Below, one piece after another: positions 1-10,595 of a DNA stretch of 64,000 bases. The notes below the pieces were generated by a model. The model ran no database searches. It was not told where the DNA came from and worked only from the letters and a program-made list of their open reading frames with translations. Each line of letters starts with the position of its first letter. Positions within the stretch are counted from its first letter, which is position 1. Where the stretch lies: contig NC_081409.1 in NCBI RefSeq assembly GCF_030272615.1, forward strand, positions 241,450,332 through 241,514,331, in the 5' to 3' direction. Position numbers and translations under genes: made by a program. Source of the stretch: Cryptomeria japonica. Its lineage: Eukaryota; Streptophyta; Pinopsida; Cupressales; Cupressaceae.

Positions 1-1
1 A

Positions 2-862
2 CTTTATTAGAGGGATTTAGGTCTCCTGAAACAGTCGGGTCATGTAGATACATATATTATTGAATTTCAGCGTATAGTAGTGATGGTACCAAAGATGCCT
101 GATAAGAGGGTAGTTATGCTCTTCATAGAGGGACTTCATGAGAGATACCATGGTTTAGTCAAGGCTTTGAAGCCTAAGACTTTGTAGGAGGCTATTCAAC
201 TCACGTTAGACTTGGATACCACTCCTCCATCCTCCACTTTTTAGCAAAACAAAAACTTTCCCAGGAACTCCAAACCCTACTAGAAGCCTTTCAATCCACA
301 GAAGGGTAACACATCTTCTCCTAGGATTGATCAGGAGACTAGAAATGAATTAAGGAGAAAGAAATTGTGTTTTACTTGTAAGGAACCTTGGGAATCGGGT
401 CACAGATGCCTTGGTAAAGGCAAAGCTCATCTCATTGAAGAAAGCTCAGATGTGGAGGATGAGCACATACAGAACACTGATGATGAGGGAGAGCATATCG
501 AGTCTCCCCAGATTGAGCTTGACTCTACTGATGCACAGGCTACGACTAAGGTTACCATGGCCACTCTTTCCAGTTATCCTAAGTTCCACACTTTCAGATT
601 GAAGGGAACTATTTTGGGTCAGCATGTAGTGGGTTTAGTAGATACTGGAGCGACCCATAACTTTATTGATCAACATATGGTAGAGAGACTTGGGTTACAG
701 ACAGAGGAATTTTCAGGATTTGGTGTGAAGGTTGCAGATGGTGTAGTGTTGGGATGTACCAGAAGGATTCCTCAACTCGGTATCCAGATGGGGGACTACA
801 CTTTGACAGATGACTTTTATGTTTTACCCTTAGAGGATTATGATACAGTTATAGGTGTGTAG
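2..862 (+). pseudogene. Element A gag C-terminal part and aspartic protease
   Basis: The reading frame runs through the left edge, so gag is partial. The upstream part (to about 360) has the retrotransposon gag helical region with in-frame TAG stops near 185 and 242. A single zinc knuckle, CFTCKEPWESGHRC, begins at about 368. After an acidic linker, the protease active site LVDTGATHNFID is at about 636-671. The frame closes with a TAG at 860-862 just after IGV, where relatives continue in frame, so this is a premature stop. Capsid and nucleocapsid proteins package the element RNA, and the protease would process the polyprotein. The clear knuckle-protease arrangement makes the call secure; activity is ruled out by the stops. 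Confidence 0.8.
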
Positions 863-1079
863 TGGTTACAGGGAATTGGCAGATATGTCATTGATCACCA
901 CAGAATGCAGTTGGAGTTCTTAGCTGATGGTAAGAAGAGAATACTGAGGGCATTATCGGATGGAAGCCCCAAAGAGGTTTCCTCTCATAGGATGGGGACT
1001 ATTATAAGGCACAGAGATATCCTTTGGGCTACAAAATGCTTTGTTTCATCTAAAGCACCTTCATCTTAGGATGGAAATT

Positions 1080-1940
1080 CATATCACATTGATATACAAC
1101 AGATTTTAGATAAACATGGGGTGGTGTTTGGTGATATACCTCATAGAGTACCACCTGATAGAGGCTTTGAGCATGTGATAGAATTAGAGGATGGAGCAAA
1201 ACCAGTCATGACCACTCCTTACTGCCATCCTAAGGCCCACAGAGATGAGATTGAGAAGATCATCAAGGAACTTCTGGACATGGGATTCGTTAGACCGAGC
1301 TCTAGTCCCTTTGCTTCTTTAGTTGTGTTGGTGAAGAAGAAGGATGGGACCCTATGCATGTGTATTGACTACCGTGCACTTAATAAGAAAACCATCAAGA
1401 ATCGGTACCCCATTCCACGCATAGATGAGTTGTTGGATGAGCTTCATGGCTCAGTTTATTTTTCAAAGATTGATCTTCGATCAGGGTATTACCAGATTAA
1501 GGTGCGGGAGTCTGATATTCACAAAATAGCCTTCAGATGCCATTATGGTCATTATGAGTTCTTAGTGATGCCTTTCGGTCTCGCAAACGCCCCTACTACA
1601 TTTCAGTCATGTATGAACCATATTTTTAATAAGCATCTGCGTAAGTTTGTATTAGTATTCTTTGATGACATATTGATTTATAGCAGATCATGGGAGGCAC
1701 TTAGATGATGTGTTGAGCATTATGGAATTTCAGTCCTTTTATGCTAAAATGTCCAAATGCGAATTTGGGCTCATTGAGATTTTATACTTGGATCATGTGA
1801 TAGGAGTTGATGGAGTCAAAGTCCATCAGGAAAAGATCCAAGCTATTATTGATTGGCCACCTCCCAGGAATATTTCAGAGTTGCGTGATTTCCTTGGTTT
1901 ATGTGCTTATTACAAGAGGTTTGTAAGGGGTTATTCTTAG
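1080..1940 (+). pseudogene. Element A reverse transcriptase
   Basis: The open stretch 1121-1708 contains the classic Ty3/gypsy RT blocks: [65 protein letters not shown], and the catalytic FFDDILIYS at about 1657-1683. Just after it, around 1694, a small deletion shifts the frame. The remaining thumb and connection part continues in another frame at 1710-1940 (CEFG, LGLCAYYKRFV). The enzyme would copy element RNA into DNA in the cytoplasmic particle. The catalytic aspartates are intact, but the frameshift and the TAG at 1938 disable this copy. Confidence 0.85.
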
Positions 1941-1952
1941 CTTGCAGCACCT

Positions 1953-2560
1953 TTGATAGATCTCACCCAGAAAGGGGCTTTCAGATGGACTCAGGAAGCA
2001 CAGGAGGTATTTGATAGGCTTAAGCAGGTGATGAGCACTTGTCCTGTGTTGGCACTTCCTGATTTCACCCAACCTTTTGTGCTTGAATGTGATGCTTCTG
2101 GAGAAGGTGTGGGTGCTGTACTTATGCAAAATCATCATCCTATTGTGTATGAGAGTAGAAAACTGAAAGACAATGAGAAATATACTCTACCTATGATAAA
2201 GAAATGTTGGCTATTATGCATGCTCTCACAAAATTCAGATAGTACTTAGTGGGGAGCGAATTCATTGTTAGAACTGATCATAATAGCCTTAAGTACTTTT
2301 TAGGACAAAAAGATCTTAATGAGAGGCAGCAAAAATGGGTCAGTAAGATCCAAGCATATGATTTTGACATTGAATATGTCAAGGGGAAAAATAATGTAGT
2401 TGCTGATGCGTTATCTAGAAAGCCATCCATTGCTGCCCTTTGTTCATTGAGTGAGATTTCAGCTGATTGGAAATCTCAACTTTTAGTAGAGTATTCCAAA
2501 AATCAGAATGCATGTGAAATTATGGATGGGATCATTCAGGATGACCGGTACACAGTTGTG
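1953..2560 (+). pseudogene. Element A RNase H
   Basis: The Ty3/gypsy RNase H core is recognisable from FVLECDASGEGVGAVLMQ (about 2076-2130), through the ESRKL strand, to TDHNSLKYFL (about 2273) and the family end motif VADALSRKP (about 2400). The frame changes near 2240, so the domain is split between 1953-2249 and 2249-2689. The first stretch lies in the frame of the preceding 1710-1940 segment, separated by a TAG. RNase H removes the RNA template during reverse transcription. The linker to integrase follows without a clear break. Confidence 0.8.
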
Positions 2561-2569
2561 GATGATGTG

Positions 2570-3412
2570 ATTTACTACAAGGGCAGAATTTATTTAGTCT
2601 CGGAATCTAAACTAAAAAATCAGATTTTACATGCTTTTTATGACACTCCTGTAGCCAGACATCAAGGGTATGGTAAGACTTACAGGTAGATTAGAGAGAG
2701 GTTCTCTTGGAAAGGCCTCAAAGATGATGTTTTACAGCATGTAAGGGAGTGTATTACTTGCCAACAAAATAAAACTGAAAATACACACCCTGCTGGTCTG
2801 CTGCAACCATTACCCATTCCATAGCAAAAATGGATTGGTATTTCAATGGATTTCATCACGGGTCTTCCCAAGGTGCAAGGGAAAGATTCCATATATGTAG
2901 TAGTGGACATGTTGACAAAATATGCTCATTTCTTTCCCATAGCAGCAACATATACAGCTTCACAGGTTGCTGATCTGTTTTTCAGAGAAGTATTTAGGCT
3001 CCATGGTCTTCCAAAGACCATTGTCAGTGACCGTGGCAGCTGGTTCATGAGTTCTTTTTGGCAGGAGTTGTTTAAACTTATTGGTGCCAAGTTGACACCT
3101 AGCACCAGCTATCACGCTCAAACTGATGGGCAGACTGAGATTGTGAACAAGTGGCTTGAGGGGTATTTACGCAACTATGTGTCAAGACAGCAATGTACAT
3201 GGGTTTGTTGGTTATATTTGGGAGAGTTTTGCTACAACACGACACATCACATGTCTATTGATATGTCTCCTTTTCGTGCACTATATGGTTACGATGCTAT
3301 GACATTCATGGATTTGGCACTTGGAGATAGTAGAGGACCACTGGCACAGGATTGGCTTCAGGAAAGCCAAGACATTCTCGAGGCACTTAAGGAGAACATT
3401 CAGCGAGCCTAG
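2570..3412 (+). pseudogene. Element A integrase
   Basis: The HHCC zinc-binding region is visible as ARHQGYGKT (about 2655) and CITCQQNK (about 2751). It is interrupted by TAG codons at about 2688 and 2822, both plausible CAG-to-TAG changes. The catalytic core follows: MDFITGLPK with the first Asp (about 2846), VSDRGSWF with the second (about 3024), and TDGQTEIVNKWLEGYLRNY with the catalytic Glu (about 3122). The MSPFRALYGYD motif ends the core. The DDE residues are present, but the stops and the TAG at 3410 make the copy non-functional. Confidence 0.85.
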
Positions 3413-3925
3413 AATCAGCAGAAGTTATATGCTGATCGCCATAGGATTGAGAGAACATTTTAGGTTGGGGATATGGTATTCTTGTGTCTCTAGCCTTACC
3501 TACATAGTTCTATGAAGATGAGTGGGGCAGAGAAGCTTAAGCCTCGATTCTATGGTTCGTACCATGTTTTGAGGAGAGTTGGGGAAGTGGCATATGAGAT
3601 TGAGCTTCCACCAAAGAGCAAGGTTCATAATGTCTTTCATGTATCTTGCCTCAAGAAGGCAATTGGACAGCACACAGTGACTTCTTCAGTGTTACCACCC
3701 CTGGATGAGGAAGGGAAGTTGATCATGGTTCTAGTTGAGATCCTGGATAGGCGTGAGAGGACATTGAGGAACAGGGTGATTAGAGAATTTTTGATTAGAT
3801 GGAAGGATTTGCCCATAGAGGATGCCACTTGGGAAGGAGAATCTATTCTACAACATTCCGCTCTTCAGTTGCTTGAGGACACGCAATTCCGGGAAGGGAG
3901 GACTGTAATGTCCCCTCTTATTTAG
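3413..3925 (+). pseudogene. Element A integrase C-terminus with chromodomain-like tail
   Basis: After two or three stops (3410-3520) the open frame 3512-3925 gives the integrase C-terminal fold (KPRFYGSYHVLRRVGEVAYE, then KVHNVFHVSCLKKA). It ends in a chromodomain-like segment, VIREFLIRWKDLPIEDATWE. Such tails are the mark of chromoviruses and are thought to steer integration to heterochromatin. The frame runs on 22 bases into the LTR before ending in TAG, a normal arrangement for this lineage. Confidence 0.8.
3889..3903 (+). other. Polypurine tract of element A
   Basis: The purine-rich run GGGAAGGGAGGA lies directly before the LTR start TGTAATGTCC at 3904. It is the expected primer site for plus-strand DNA synthesis. 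Element D has an almost identical tract at 63012-63026, and element C a degraded one before 17704. Confidence 0.8.
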
Positions 3926-4899
3926 TTGCCATTCAGTTGCTCAGATTCACCTGTCATCCATCTCCACAGGTAAAGTTCGGTGTTGGGAGATGAATTCGCT
4001 AGCCAAAGGGCACCTAGACTTAGTGATCTTATGACTTTGGTGGAAATAATAAAGTAACTTTATAATATAAAGTTACATAATTTAAAAGATGTTTAATAAA
4101 GACTTTTTTAAGTTACCTTGCACACATCCCTAGGTGGTAAAGTAACTTTATTATGGCCCCTTCTTAATGACTAATTATCCCATCATTACCGATCGAACTT
4201 CTTTAAGGAGAAAAGATTCCTTTGGAATCTTTAAATGATGCCAAATAGTACAATGAAGGTTTGAGGGGTAAAAAGAAGGCTTGGAGTTGGAAAGAGGCAT
4301 CTTTTTTGTTTTGGAAATTATTCATTTGGTCTTTGCAGCAGTCTGCCATAGCAGGTACAGCTTGTGGAAGCTTGATTGACGACGGAACCCTTCAATCTTG
4401 GAGTGGTTGGACGTTACCCCAGCCTTCTACATCACTCCAGCACTCATATTTATGCACTTATCAGGCCATTGGGGGCCCAAATTCCTTTGTTTCAGACATC
4501 AGATTTAAGGGAAAGTGGAATTGATCAGATCTGGGCGGTTTTGGAGAGAGTTCTTTGCAGATCATTCGTAATTAATGCCAGCCGTACCATTTTGCAGCCA
4601 GCCGTACCCTAGCTTGGAGGTGTGGTTGCCAAATAAATAAACTAGGGGTATTTAGGAGCTGGAATTGGGATTATTTTTATTGTCAGGAATAAGGAAGAAC
4701 AGATCCATGGTTTATTCAGAGGATTCCAGCACATGTTGTATACATAAGCAATTCATTGAGGAAAAGGGACATAATTTGGGAATCTTGCCTGGCAAGAATT
4801 TGGAATTCCAATTGGGTTTGAATAATTCTTCAGTATTAGTTTTTGGTTATTATGCTAGAGTTAAATAAAGTCATTTGCAACCCTCAGTAGCAGCTGGAG
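3904..4899 (+). repeat. 3' LTR of element A, first part
   Basis: The LTR opens TGTAATGTCCCC right after the polypurine tract. The first 150 bases align with the solo LTR at 22947 (shared phrases around GCTAGCCAA and the AAAGTAACTTTA-rich block), so both belong to one LTR family. It contains no gene; the small open frames at 4261-4868 are not conserved in the related LTR. It is cut at 4899 by insertion of element B, whose 5-bp duplication is 4895-4899. Confidence 0.8.
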
Positions 4900-5220
4900 T
4901 GTTGTCGGGAATAATCATTATGTTATGTTGTTATATTATGTTTATGTTGTCGTCGGTAATAATGAGTTACGGCGGTCAGTTAGTTAGCCGACGGGTAGGT
5001 AGTTGGAGTCGCGACGGTTGTGTCGCGCGACTTCCGGGTATTATATATTGTATACCTTTTCTTCGAAGTATGATCATGATAGTCGTGTCAAATGTAATGT
5101 TATAAGCACTTGATGTACATGGACTGTTGAATTAATATAGAGACTGGTTATTTAATGTATTTCCATTATGTTCTATGCATTTACCTTCTGCATTTAACCG
5201 TTTACCCGAGAGGGCAAACA
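4900..5220 (+). repeat. 5' LTR of element B
   Basis: This is a 321-bp repeat, TGTTGTCGGG to GGGCAAACA, duplicated at 10271-10590. It begins TG and ends CA and is preceded by the TSD TGGAG. It contains a TATATATTG box-like stretch at about 5040 that could serve as promoter. Confidence 0.93.
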
Positions 5221-5240
5221 TTTGGCGCCGTTGCCTAGAC
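5221..5240 (+). other. Primer-binding site of element B
   Basis: TTTGGCGCCGTTGCCTAGAC directly follows the 5' LTR. The TGGCGCCGTTGCC core is the PBS typical of plant Tat/Athila-group gypsy elements. The exact tRNA (Asp or Arg type) cannot be decided by eye. Confidence 0.75.
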
Positions 5241-5470
5241 GTACTCGGGAATGGAAGACGCGGATGGTGCACGGATGTGATGGGCCTACCCGTCAGTGAG
5301 ATGAACCCAGAGACCGATGACGCGCACAATGAACAAGAGGCGAAGGGGAAATTGAACCTTGTAAGAATCCCGGCACAATGTTGATATAAATTATGGTTGA
5401 AAGGGAAAAATAAAAAAAAAGAAGTTTTTTTGTGTACATGGCGTGTGGTTGTTGTGTATGGAAGTGACTT

Positions 5471-8155
5471 ATGCCCAATAGACTAAATAAGGACAAAAAT
5501 AAAAAGATACAGAGTGACGAATGGGAAGTGGCACCAACCACGTTGAATCTCAGACAGCAGATAGAACGAAGGCGTAGGCTAAGGCAGCTTGCCGAGGGAC
5601 GACCGGCCGAGGGGTTGCCCGAAGGGAACCCAGGAGGTGTCACGGAGGTTGCGGAGGCAGAGATAGACGGAGAGAACTACACTGTCTACACTGTTGTAGG
5701 GCTGCCAGAAGGAGTCACGGAGGGTGCCGAAGGAGAACTCTACAGTTCGCCAGAATACCACCGTAGGGTAAGAAGCCGCGAAGAGTTGGTGGAACAAACA
5801 AGGCGAAGTCTAAACCTGATCGACGCTACCAGAGACTTGCTAAAGAATTTGTCCATTTCAGAGGACAACCAGAGGGAGACAACGGAAGGTGACGGTATGA
5901 CCGAAGGTTCCGAGGGAGCACAAGGGTACCGTACCGGAAGCAATTTGTTTGGTTTGGTGTCAGCAACTTTTTCCGGAGGACCCACGAGTGGAGGTTCAGT
6001 TGCAGGAGGCGGAGGATCGCCAGGTACAAGCACACAAGGAATTAGAGGAGCGAGACCCAGCGGTGGGATGGCAAGTAAACAAAAATTACCAAAGTTCACA
6101 GGGGAGGGCAAGGAAGACCCCTTACGGCATTGCCGTACATGTGAAACCATTTGGTCCGCCAACGGAGTAATAGACCAGGATGACTGGGTACAGCAATTCC
6201 CAGCCACGTTATGAGGAGTTGCCATAGATTGGTACTCCGATGTGGACAAGGAAAAAGTGGCCACGTGGGCCAATCTACAAAAGGAATTCACGAGGGAGTT
6301 TCAGTTGCTCCGTGATGACAATGAAATTGTAACAGAGATATACAATACCAAACAAGGTACCAGGGAGACAGTACGGGCATACAGTCGGAGGCTGAAAGAA
6401 CTCTTGGGTAAAATGGAAAGCCAACCCGCAGATGGATTGAAGAAACGATGGTTTGTTGAAGGGTTGAAATCCTCCCTACGGAGGAAGATGAAAATTGTAC
6501 CCCCGACGTCATATGACGACGCTTATAATAGGGCGATGGACCTGGAGAGCGAACACAAAACATCAAAGAAGAAGAAAAGTAATAAATCCTCATCCGAGGA
6601 CAATGACTCTTCACAGGAAAGCAGCAGCGACGACGAGGCTGGCAAACGGGTGCAAGCGCTTCAGAAAGACATGGAGCGAATGAGAAAAGAATTCAAAATA
6701 ATGAGAAGCACTGGTCGGAACGAAGGGGACATATGGTGCACTGAGTGTAAAGAGGAAGGGCACACAAAGGGTACTTGCCAAAAGAAGGCATTCTGCAAGA
6801 TTTGCCAAGTGATGGGACACTCCACCAAGGAGTGCCCATACAACATGAAAACCCGAAGTACGCAAATGAACCAGGTGTTGTTCACGGAGCAGGCCACAAC
6901 ATCCGCACCAGCGGGTACCGGCCAACATACTAACACAACGGCATCATCTGGAGGATACCGGGACAACAGACGCGGCGACGGAAGGAATAGCAACAATACC
7001 TATAACGGAAGCCGTATCCAGTATGACGCTAAGGGCCGGCCAATTATCCAATGTAGGGCCTGTAATCAGTGGGGGCACTTCGCTCGTGATTGCACAAAGG
7101 AAGCCACCCCTCAGCACCTCTGTTGTTGGTGTGGGCCAGGCGACCATGAGGATGCAAATTGCCCGCAGGCAGGGGTTAATCTCCTGAACATTGAGAAGGC
7201 TGAGAAGACTGGTGAGAAAGAAGTACTGGCGATCACCCGCGCCCAGACGAAAAAAGCCACTTATCCCGACCCCCGTACGGAGAAGGAGAGATTACAGGAG
7301 GCAAAGTCCAATATTGAACATGAGATGACGACCGAACGACAGGACAATGAGGTGGCGAGTACATCATCCCGTACGGAAGCAAAAAATAACATCATTGGGC
7401 GAATCTTGCAGATGGAGGTGCCGATAAAGGTAAATGACCTTCTAGACTCTATGCCACAATTGAGGACTGCCATCCTCACCAATGTGCAAAGCACCGCAGC
7501 GTCGAGTGCACCATAGGTACGGGTTCCCGCCACCGCATCGTCGAGTGCACCACAGGTAGGGGTTCCCACCACCGCATCGTCGAGTGCACCTCAGGTAGGG
7601 GTTCCCGCCACCGCTTCGAAGAGTACACCACAGGTGGAGGTTTCCCTCAGGCCTTCGACTGACCCGATGTTACTAGCCACGAGCAGTGGTAGACACCCAG
7701 TTGTGGTAGAAATGGGTATCCGTGGGACCATTCTGAAGGACACCATTGTGGACGGGGGATCTGGAGTGAATGTACTACCAGAAGAAACAAGGAAGCGGCT
7801 AGGGAAGCCCACCCTATGGCCACCCACATTCAACCTGGTGGGAGCAGACCAACACGGCATTAAGCCACTCGGCCTATTGATGGCCCAACAAGTGACAATT
7901 GGTACGCAACCATTCTTGTTAGATTTCGTGGTTATTCCCTCGAAGAAGAAAGGCTATGACGCCATCCTGGGGAGAGCGTGGTTGATCAACGCGAGGGTAA
8001 ACCACAACTGGAAGAAAAATACACTTTCCATGGAGAAGGGAGGGCGGAAATATACCATTGACCTACACACCCAAGATGTCAGCGAAGAGCTCGCCTCTTC
8101 AGACTCGGACTCAGAGGACTCTAATAAAGGGGAAGGGGGTCCCGATGAAAGCTAG
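5471..8155 (+). pseudogene. Element B gag-protease polyprotein with two in-frame stops
   Basis: One frame runs from ATG 5471 to TAG 8153-8155 (about 895 codons), broken only by TGA at 6212-6214 and TAG at 7514-7516. The N-terminal third is acidic and low-complexity. The retrotransposon gag domain starts near LPKFTGEGKEDP (about 6087) and includes the IDWYSDVD and FVEGLK blocks. An acidic and coiled-coil linker leads to four CCHC-like knuckles: WCTECKEEGHTKGTC, FCKICQVMGHSTKEC, QCRACNQWGHFARDC and CCWCGPGDHEDANC (6735-7155). Three 13-residue repeats follow, then the protease active site VDGGSG (about 7750) and the ILGRAWL flap-region motif (about 7967). The TAG replaces a CAG that is still present in the neighbouring repeat copies. 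Confidence 0.9.
7517..7633 (+). repeat. Three in-frame 39-bp repeats between zinc knuckles and protease
   Basis: Units at 7517-7555, 7556-7594 and 7595-7633 each encode a 13-residue Val/Pro/Ala/Ser-rich linker of the form VGVPATASSSAPQ. A partial older unit precedes them. The period is a multiple of three, so expansion keeps the frame. Confidence 0.9.
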
Positions 8156-8167
8156 GGCAAGAACGCG

Positions 8168-8770
8168 ATGGAGCCGAACAGTGAAGGGGTGCTCGAATTT
8201 GAGGGATGTTCTGAAGATGAGATATGCTCATTTAACGGGCTCTTCGATTGGCAAATGGAGGATTACAAAATGTTCCAAAGCTACAGGCTTGAAGTAGAGG
8301 AACCAGAGCAACCAACAGAGGTGTACCTGTCGGAATACAAAGAATATTGGAAGGGAGACGCCCCAAACCCTGGCGACGTAAATAATCCGAAGAGTGTCGG
8401 CAACGATTGGAACCCTGTGTGGAAGGCCACAGCCTTCAAAATCTTTATTATCCTTCTTCTTCTTATGTACGGGAAGGAGGTCGTGGTCCCTGTAGAATTT
8501 GTGGTTCTAGGTCTTCCGCTGGCCTTTGAAAATAGACTTGCCACCAACGGGCCCAAATTGAAACCCTACCACGCGAAGTGCGCAGGGGACCTGAGAGCCC
8601 GAACGGGGACCCGAGAGGATGGAAGGGGACTTGAGAGGCCGGGCAGGCGATTCGAGAGGCAGGGGACAAAAGGAGACTTTTGGGCGAGGAAAACCGAGAA
8701 GGATGAAGGGCGATCCCAGAGACAGGGGACCCGAGCCGAAGACTCTCTAGACAACTTAAAAAAAAAAAAA
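8168..8770 (+). pseudogene. Element B remnant of integrase C-terminus after internal pol deletion
   Basis: The open frame 8168-8815 begins with about 90 acidic residues that I do not recognise. It then contains MYGKEVVVPVEFVV (about 8464-8505) and NGPKLKPYHA (about 8548-8577). Both motifs are familiar from the last part of Ty3/gypsy integrases (the YGKEAV.P.E segment and the LKPY segment), where they lie tens of residues apart. Here they are almost adjacent, and everything from RT through the integrase core is missing. The scrap therefore marks at least two deletion joins, near 8430-8465 and near 8535. The rest of the frame is low-complexity Arg/Gly sequence read from repeats. Confidence 0.7.
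8575..8755 (+). repeat. Purine-rich GGGACCYGAGAG repeat tract
   Basis: Short variants of GGGACCTGAGAG or GGGACCCGAGAGG recur every 20-60 bases, interspersed with GGCAGG motifs. The reading frame through it is open only because of composition. Confidence 0.6.
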
Positions 8771-9035
8771 AAAAAAACACCGTACGGTCGTACGAGACAG
8801 TTAACTGCACGGTAGGAAAAAAAATTGTGAAAAAAAAACACCACCGTACGGGGCTGTACGGCAGATGACCGTACGGTTGAAAGAAAGAAAGAAACGTACG
8901 GTCGTATGACAGGCGACCGTACGATCAAAAATTTATTTAAAAAAAAAAAAATGAAAAAAATCGCACGGTCATACGACAGCAACCGTACGGTAAAAAAAAA
9001 GACAAAAAAAGAAGGAAAATGGCCACCGTACGGTG
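8757..9035. repeat. Array of CCGTACGG palindromes separated by poly-A spacers
   Basis: The palindrome CCGTACGG or one-base variants, often paired as ACCGTACGGTCGTACGA, recurs about every 25-45 bases. The spacers are almost pure A. Adjacent copies are inverted with respect to each other, so the tract can form small hairpins. No gene is present. Confidence 0.8.
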
Positions 9036-9066
9036 GGACCAAGTGCGGTGGACGGTGACACAACCG

Positions 9067-9190
9067 TGTGGTGGAACCACCGACGGTGACACCACCGTGT
9101 GGTGGAACCACCGACGGTGACACCACCGTGCGGTGGAATCATCGACGGTGACACCACTGTGTGGTGGAACCACCGACGGTGACACCATCG
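9067..9190 (+). repeat. Four tandem copies of a 31-bp GC-rich repeat
   Basis: Units start at 9067, 9098, 9129 and 9160 and read TGTGGTGGAACCACCGACGG followed by TGACACCACCG with few changes. Each unit holds the short inverted repeat GGTGG-AA-CCACC. The long antisense frames here simply read the repeat. Confidence 0.92.
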
Positions 9191-9359
9191 TGCGGCCGTC
9201 ACACCGTGCGATGGGAGCCACCGAAGGTTGTTGCCGAGACATGAACCCACCACCGCACACCGCACATCACCGAACACGGCCGCACAACAAGGGATAAAGG
9301 AGGAGGAAGACACACCGCACGGCTCGACCACTCATCGCACGACCCGATCAACACGCACA

Positions 9360-9520
9360 GCAAGGGTTATGCACACCAACGCGCCCCTTGACCCCGCACA
9401 CCAACGTTGCCTCTCGACCCCGCGGGGGCGCTGCCCCTTGACCCCGCGGCGGCGCTGCCCCAGACCCCGCGAGGGGCACTGCCCCTCGACCCCACCACGG
9501 GGCGTTGCCCCTAGACCCCT
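9360..9520. repeat. GC-rich GGCGCTGCCCC/TTGACCCCGC repeats
   Basis: Five or six imperfect copies of a roughly 23-base motif (GGGGCGCTGCCCCTTGACCCC) follow one another up to 9515. GGGGC and GCCCC arms give each copy hairpin potential. GC content is far above that of the surrounding element. Confidence 0.8.
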
Positions 9521-10270
9521 AGTTTATTTTGAGCTACAGAAGACCATGGGAAGTGTTGTGGTTGTCCGTACTGTGAGAAAGAAGCTTGCAGCTAAGCATT
9601 GGCGGGGAAGCCATAAGCCGTAGAGGGAGATGGATTTGGAGGTTGGGAACAAACAGAGTTTGAGGGAAGGCATTGCAAGTCCGTGCAGTTGTATGACACC
9701 AGGGAGTTATTCAGTTCAATTTTTAGCCTTTGGGGAGTGTGATGGAGGATTTGAGGTGTCTCCTAGCATTTGTGCCAGCGGATTGTGGCCACCTCCAGGC
9801 ATGACTGGTACGCTTTGCGGAACTCGGAGTATGTCTCGGCTGGACGTGAGGTTGCCTTGGTGGATGCACAGAGGGCTCGGGAGGAGCTGGCCACCAGGTT
9901 GGAGGCAATAGTCATGTGAGACTTAGTTCAGCGTACCCAGGAGTTGGATGCCGGGAGAGGAGCATGGGTGGCTATCGAGGACAAATTGGCTAGTGAGACA
10001 GTATCATTTGAGTAGCAGTTGGTGGAACCTGAGACTGTAAAACATGTTTTGCAGACAAGTTTGGGTTAGGCACAGGAGGACTGTGATGGCAAAGGAAGCA
10101 ATATTGGTGAAATCCGCACTTGAGCATTGGATGGTAGCAGAAAAGGGTTTTTCAGGTGAGGACGCAGCAAGTGTATAAGATCCAGGCCCGATTGGCGTCA
10201 GTAGTTCCTGCCGTTCATCTCTATTTTGTATTAAGTCGTCGGAGTCGACTTCTTTTCTTGGGGGGGATGA
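9521..10270 (+). other. Non-coding 3' region of element B ending in the polypurine tract
   Basis: No conserved reading frame is visible; the small frame at 9630-9911 has no recognisable domain. The last bases, CTTGGGGGGGATGA at 10257-10270, form the polypurine tract immediately before the 3' LTR. Confidence 0.7.
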
Positions 10271-10590
10271 TGTTGCCGGGAATAATCATTATGTTATGTT
10301 GTTATATTATGTTTATGTTGTCGTCGGTAATAATGAGTTACGGCGGTCAGTTAGTTAGCCGACGAGTAGGTAGTTGGAGTCGCGACGGTTGTGTCGCGCC
10401 CCTTTGGGTATTATATATTGTGTACCTTTTCTTCGAAGTATGATCATGATAGTCGTGTCAAATGTAATGTCATAAGCACTTGATGTACATGGACTGTTGA
10501 ATTAATATAGAGACTGGTTATTTAATGTATTTCCATTATGTTTTGTGCATTTACCTTCTGCATTTAACCGTTTACCCGAGAGGGCAAACA
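10271..10590 (+). repeat. 3' LTR of element B
   Basis: This is a 320-bp copy of 4900-5220 with about ten substitutions, most of them transitions. It is followed by the target duplication TGGAG at 10591-10595. Confidence 0.93.
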
Positions 10591-10595
10591 TGGAG

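Larger units (their letters stand above)
4900..10590 (+). mobile_element. Element B: complete gag-protease LTR retrotransposon lacking RT (TR-GAG-like)
   Basis: LTRs at 4900-5220 and 10271-10590 are nearly identical (about ten differences plus one indel). The element is bounded by a perfect 5-bp target duplication TGGAG (4895-4899 and 10591-10595). A primer-binding site follows the 5' LTR and a purine tract precedes the 3' LTR. Between them lie one long gag-protease frame, a small scrap of the integrase C-terminus, and then about 1.7 kb of non-coding tandem repeats. No reverse transcriptase or RNase H is present, so the element must have moved with enzymes supplied in trans. The integrase end and PBS suggest it descends from a Tat/Athila-type gypsy element. 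Confidence 0.92.

Noticed and set aside
4261-4868. Small open frames in the element A LTR
   Set aside because: They are not kept in the related solo LTR at 22947 and have no known domain.
5740-7147. Several minus-strand frames of 60-180 codons
   Set aside because: They are antisense shadows of the gag-protease frame of element B.
8566-9331. Long minus-strand frames (up to 186 codons) in element B
   Set aside because: They read the palindrome and 31-bp repeat tracts; composition and repeat period explain the openness.
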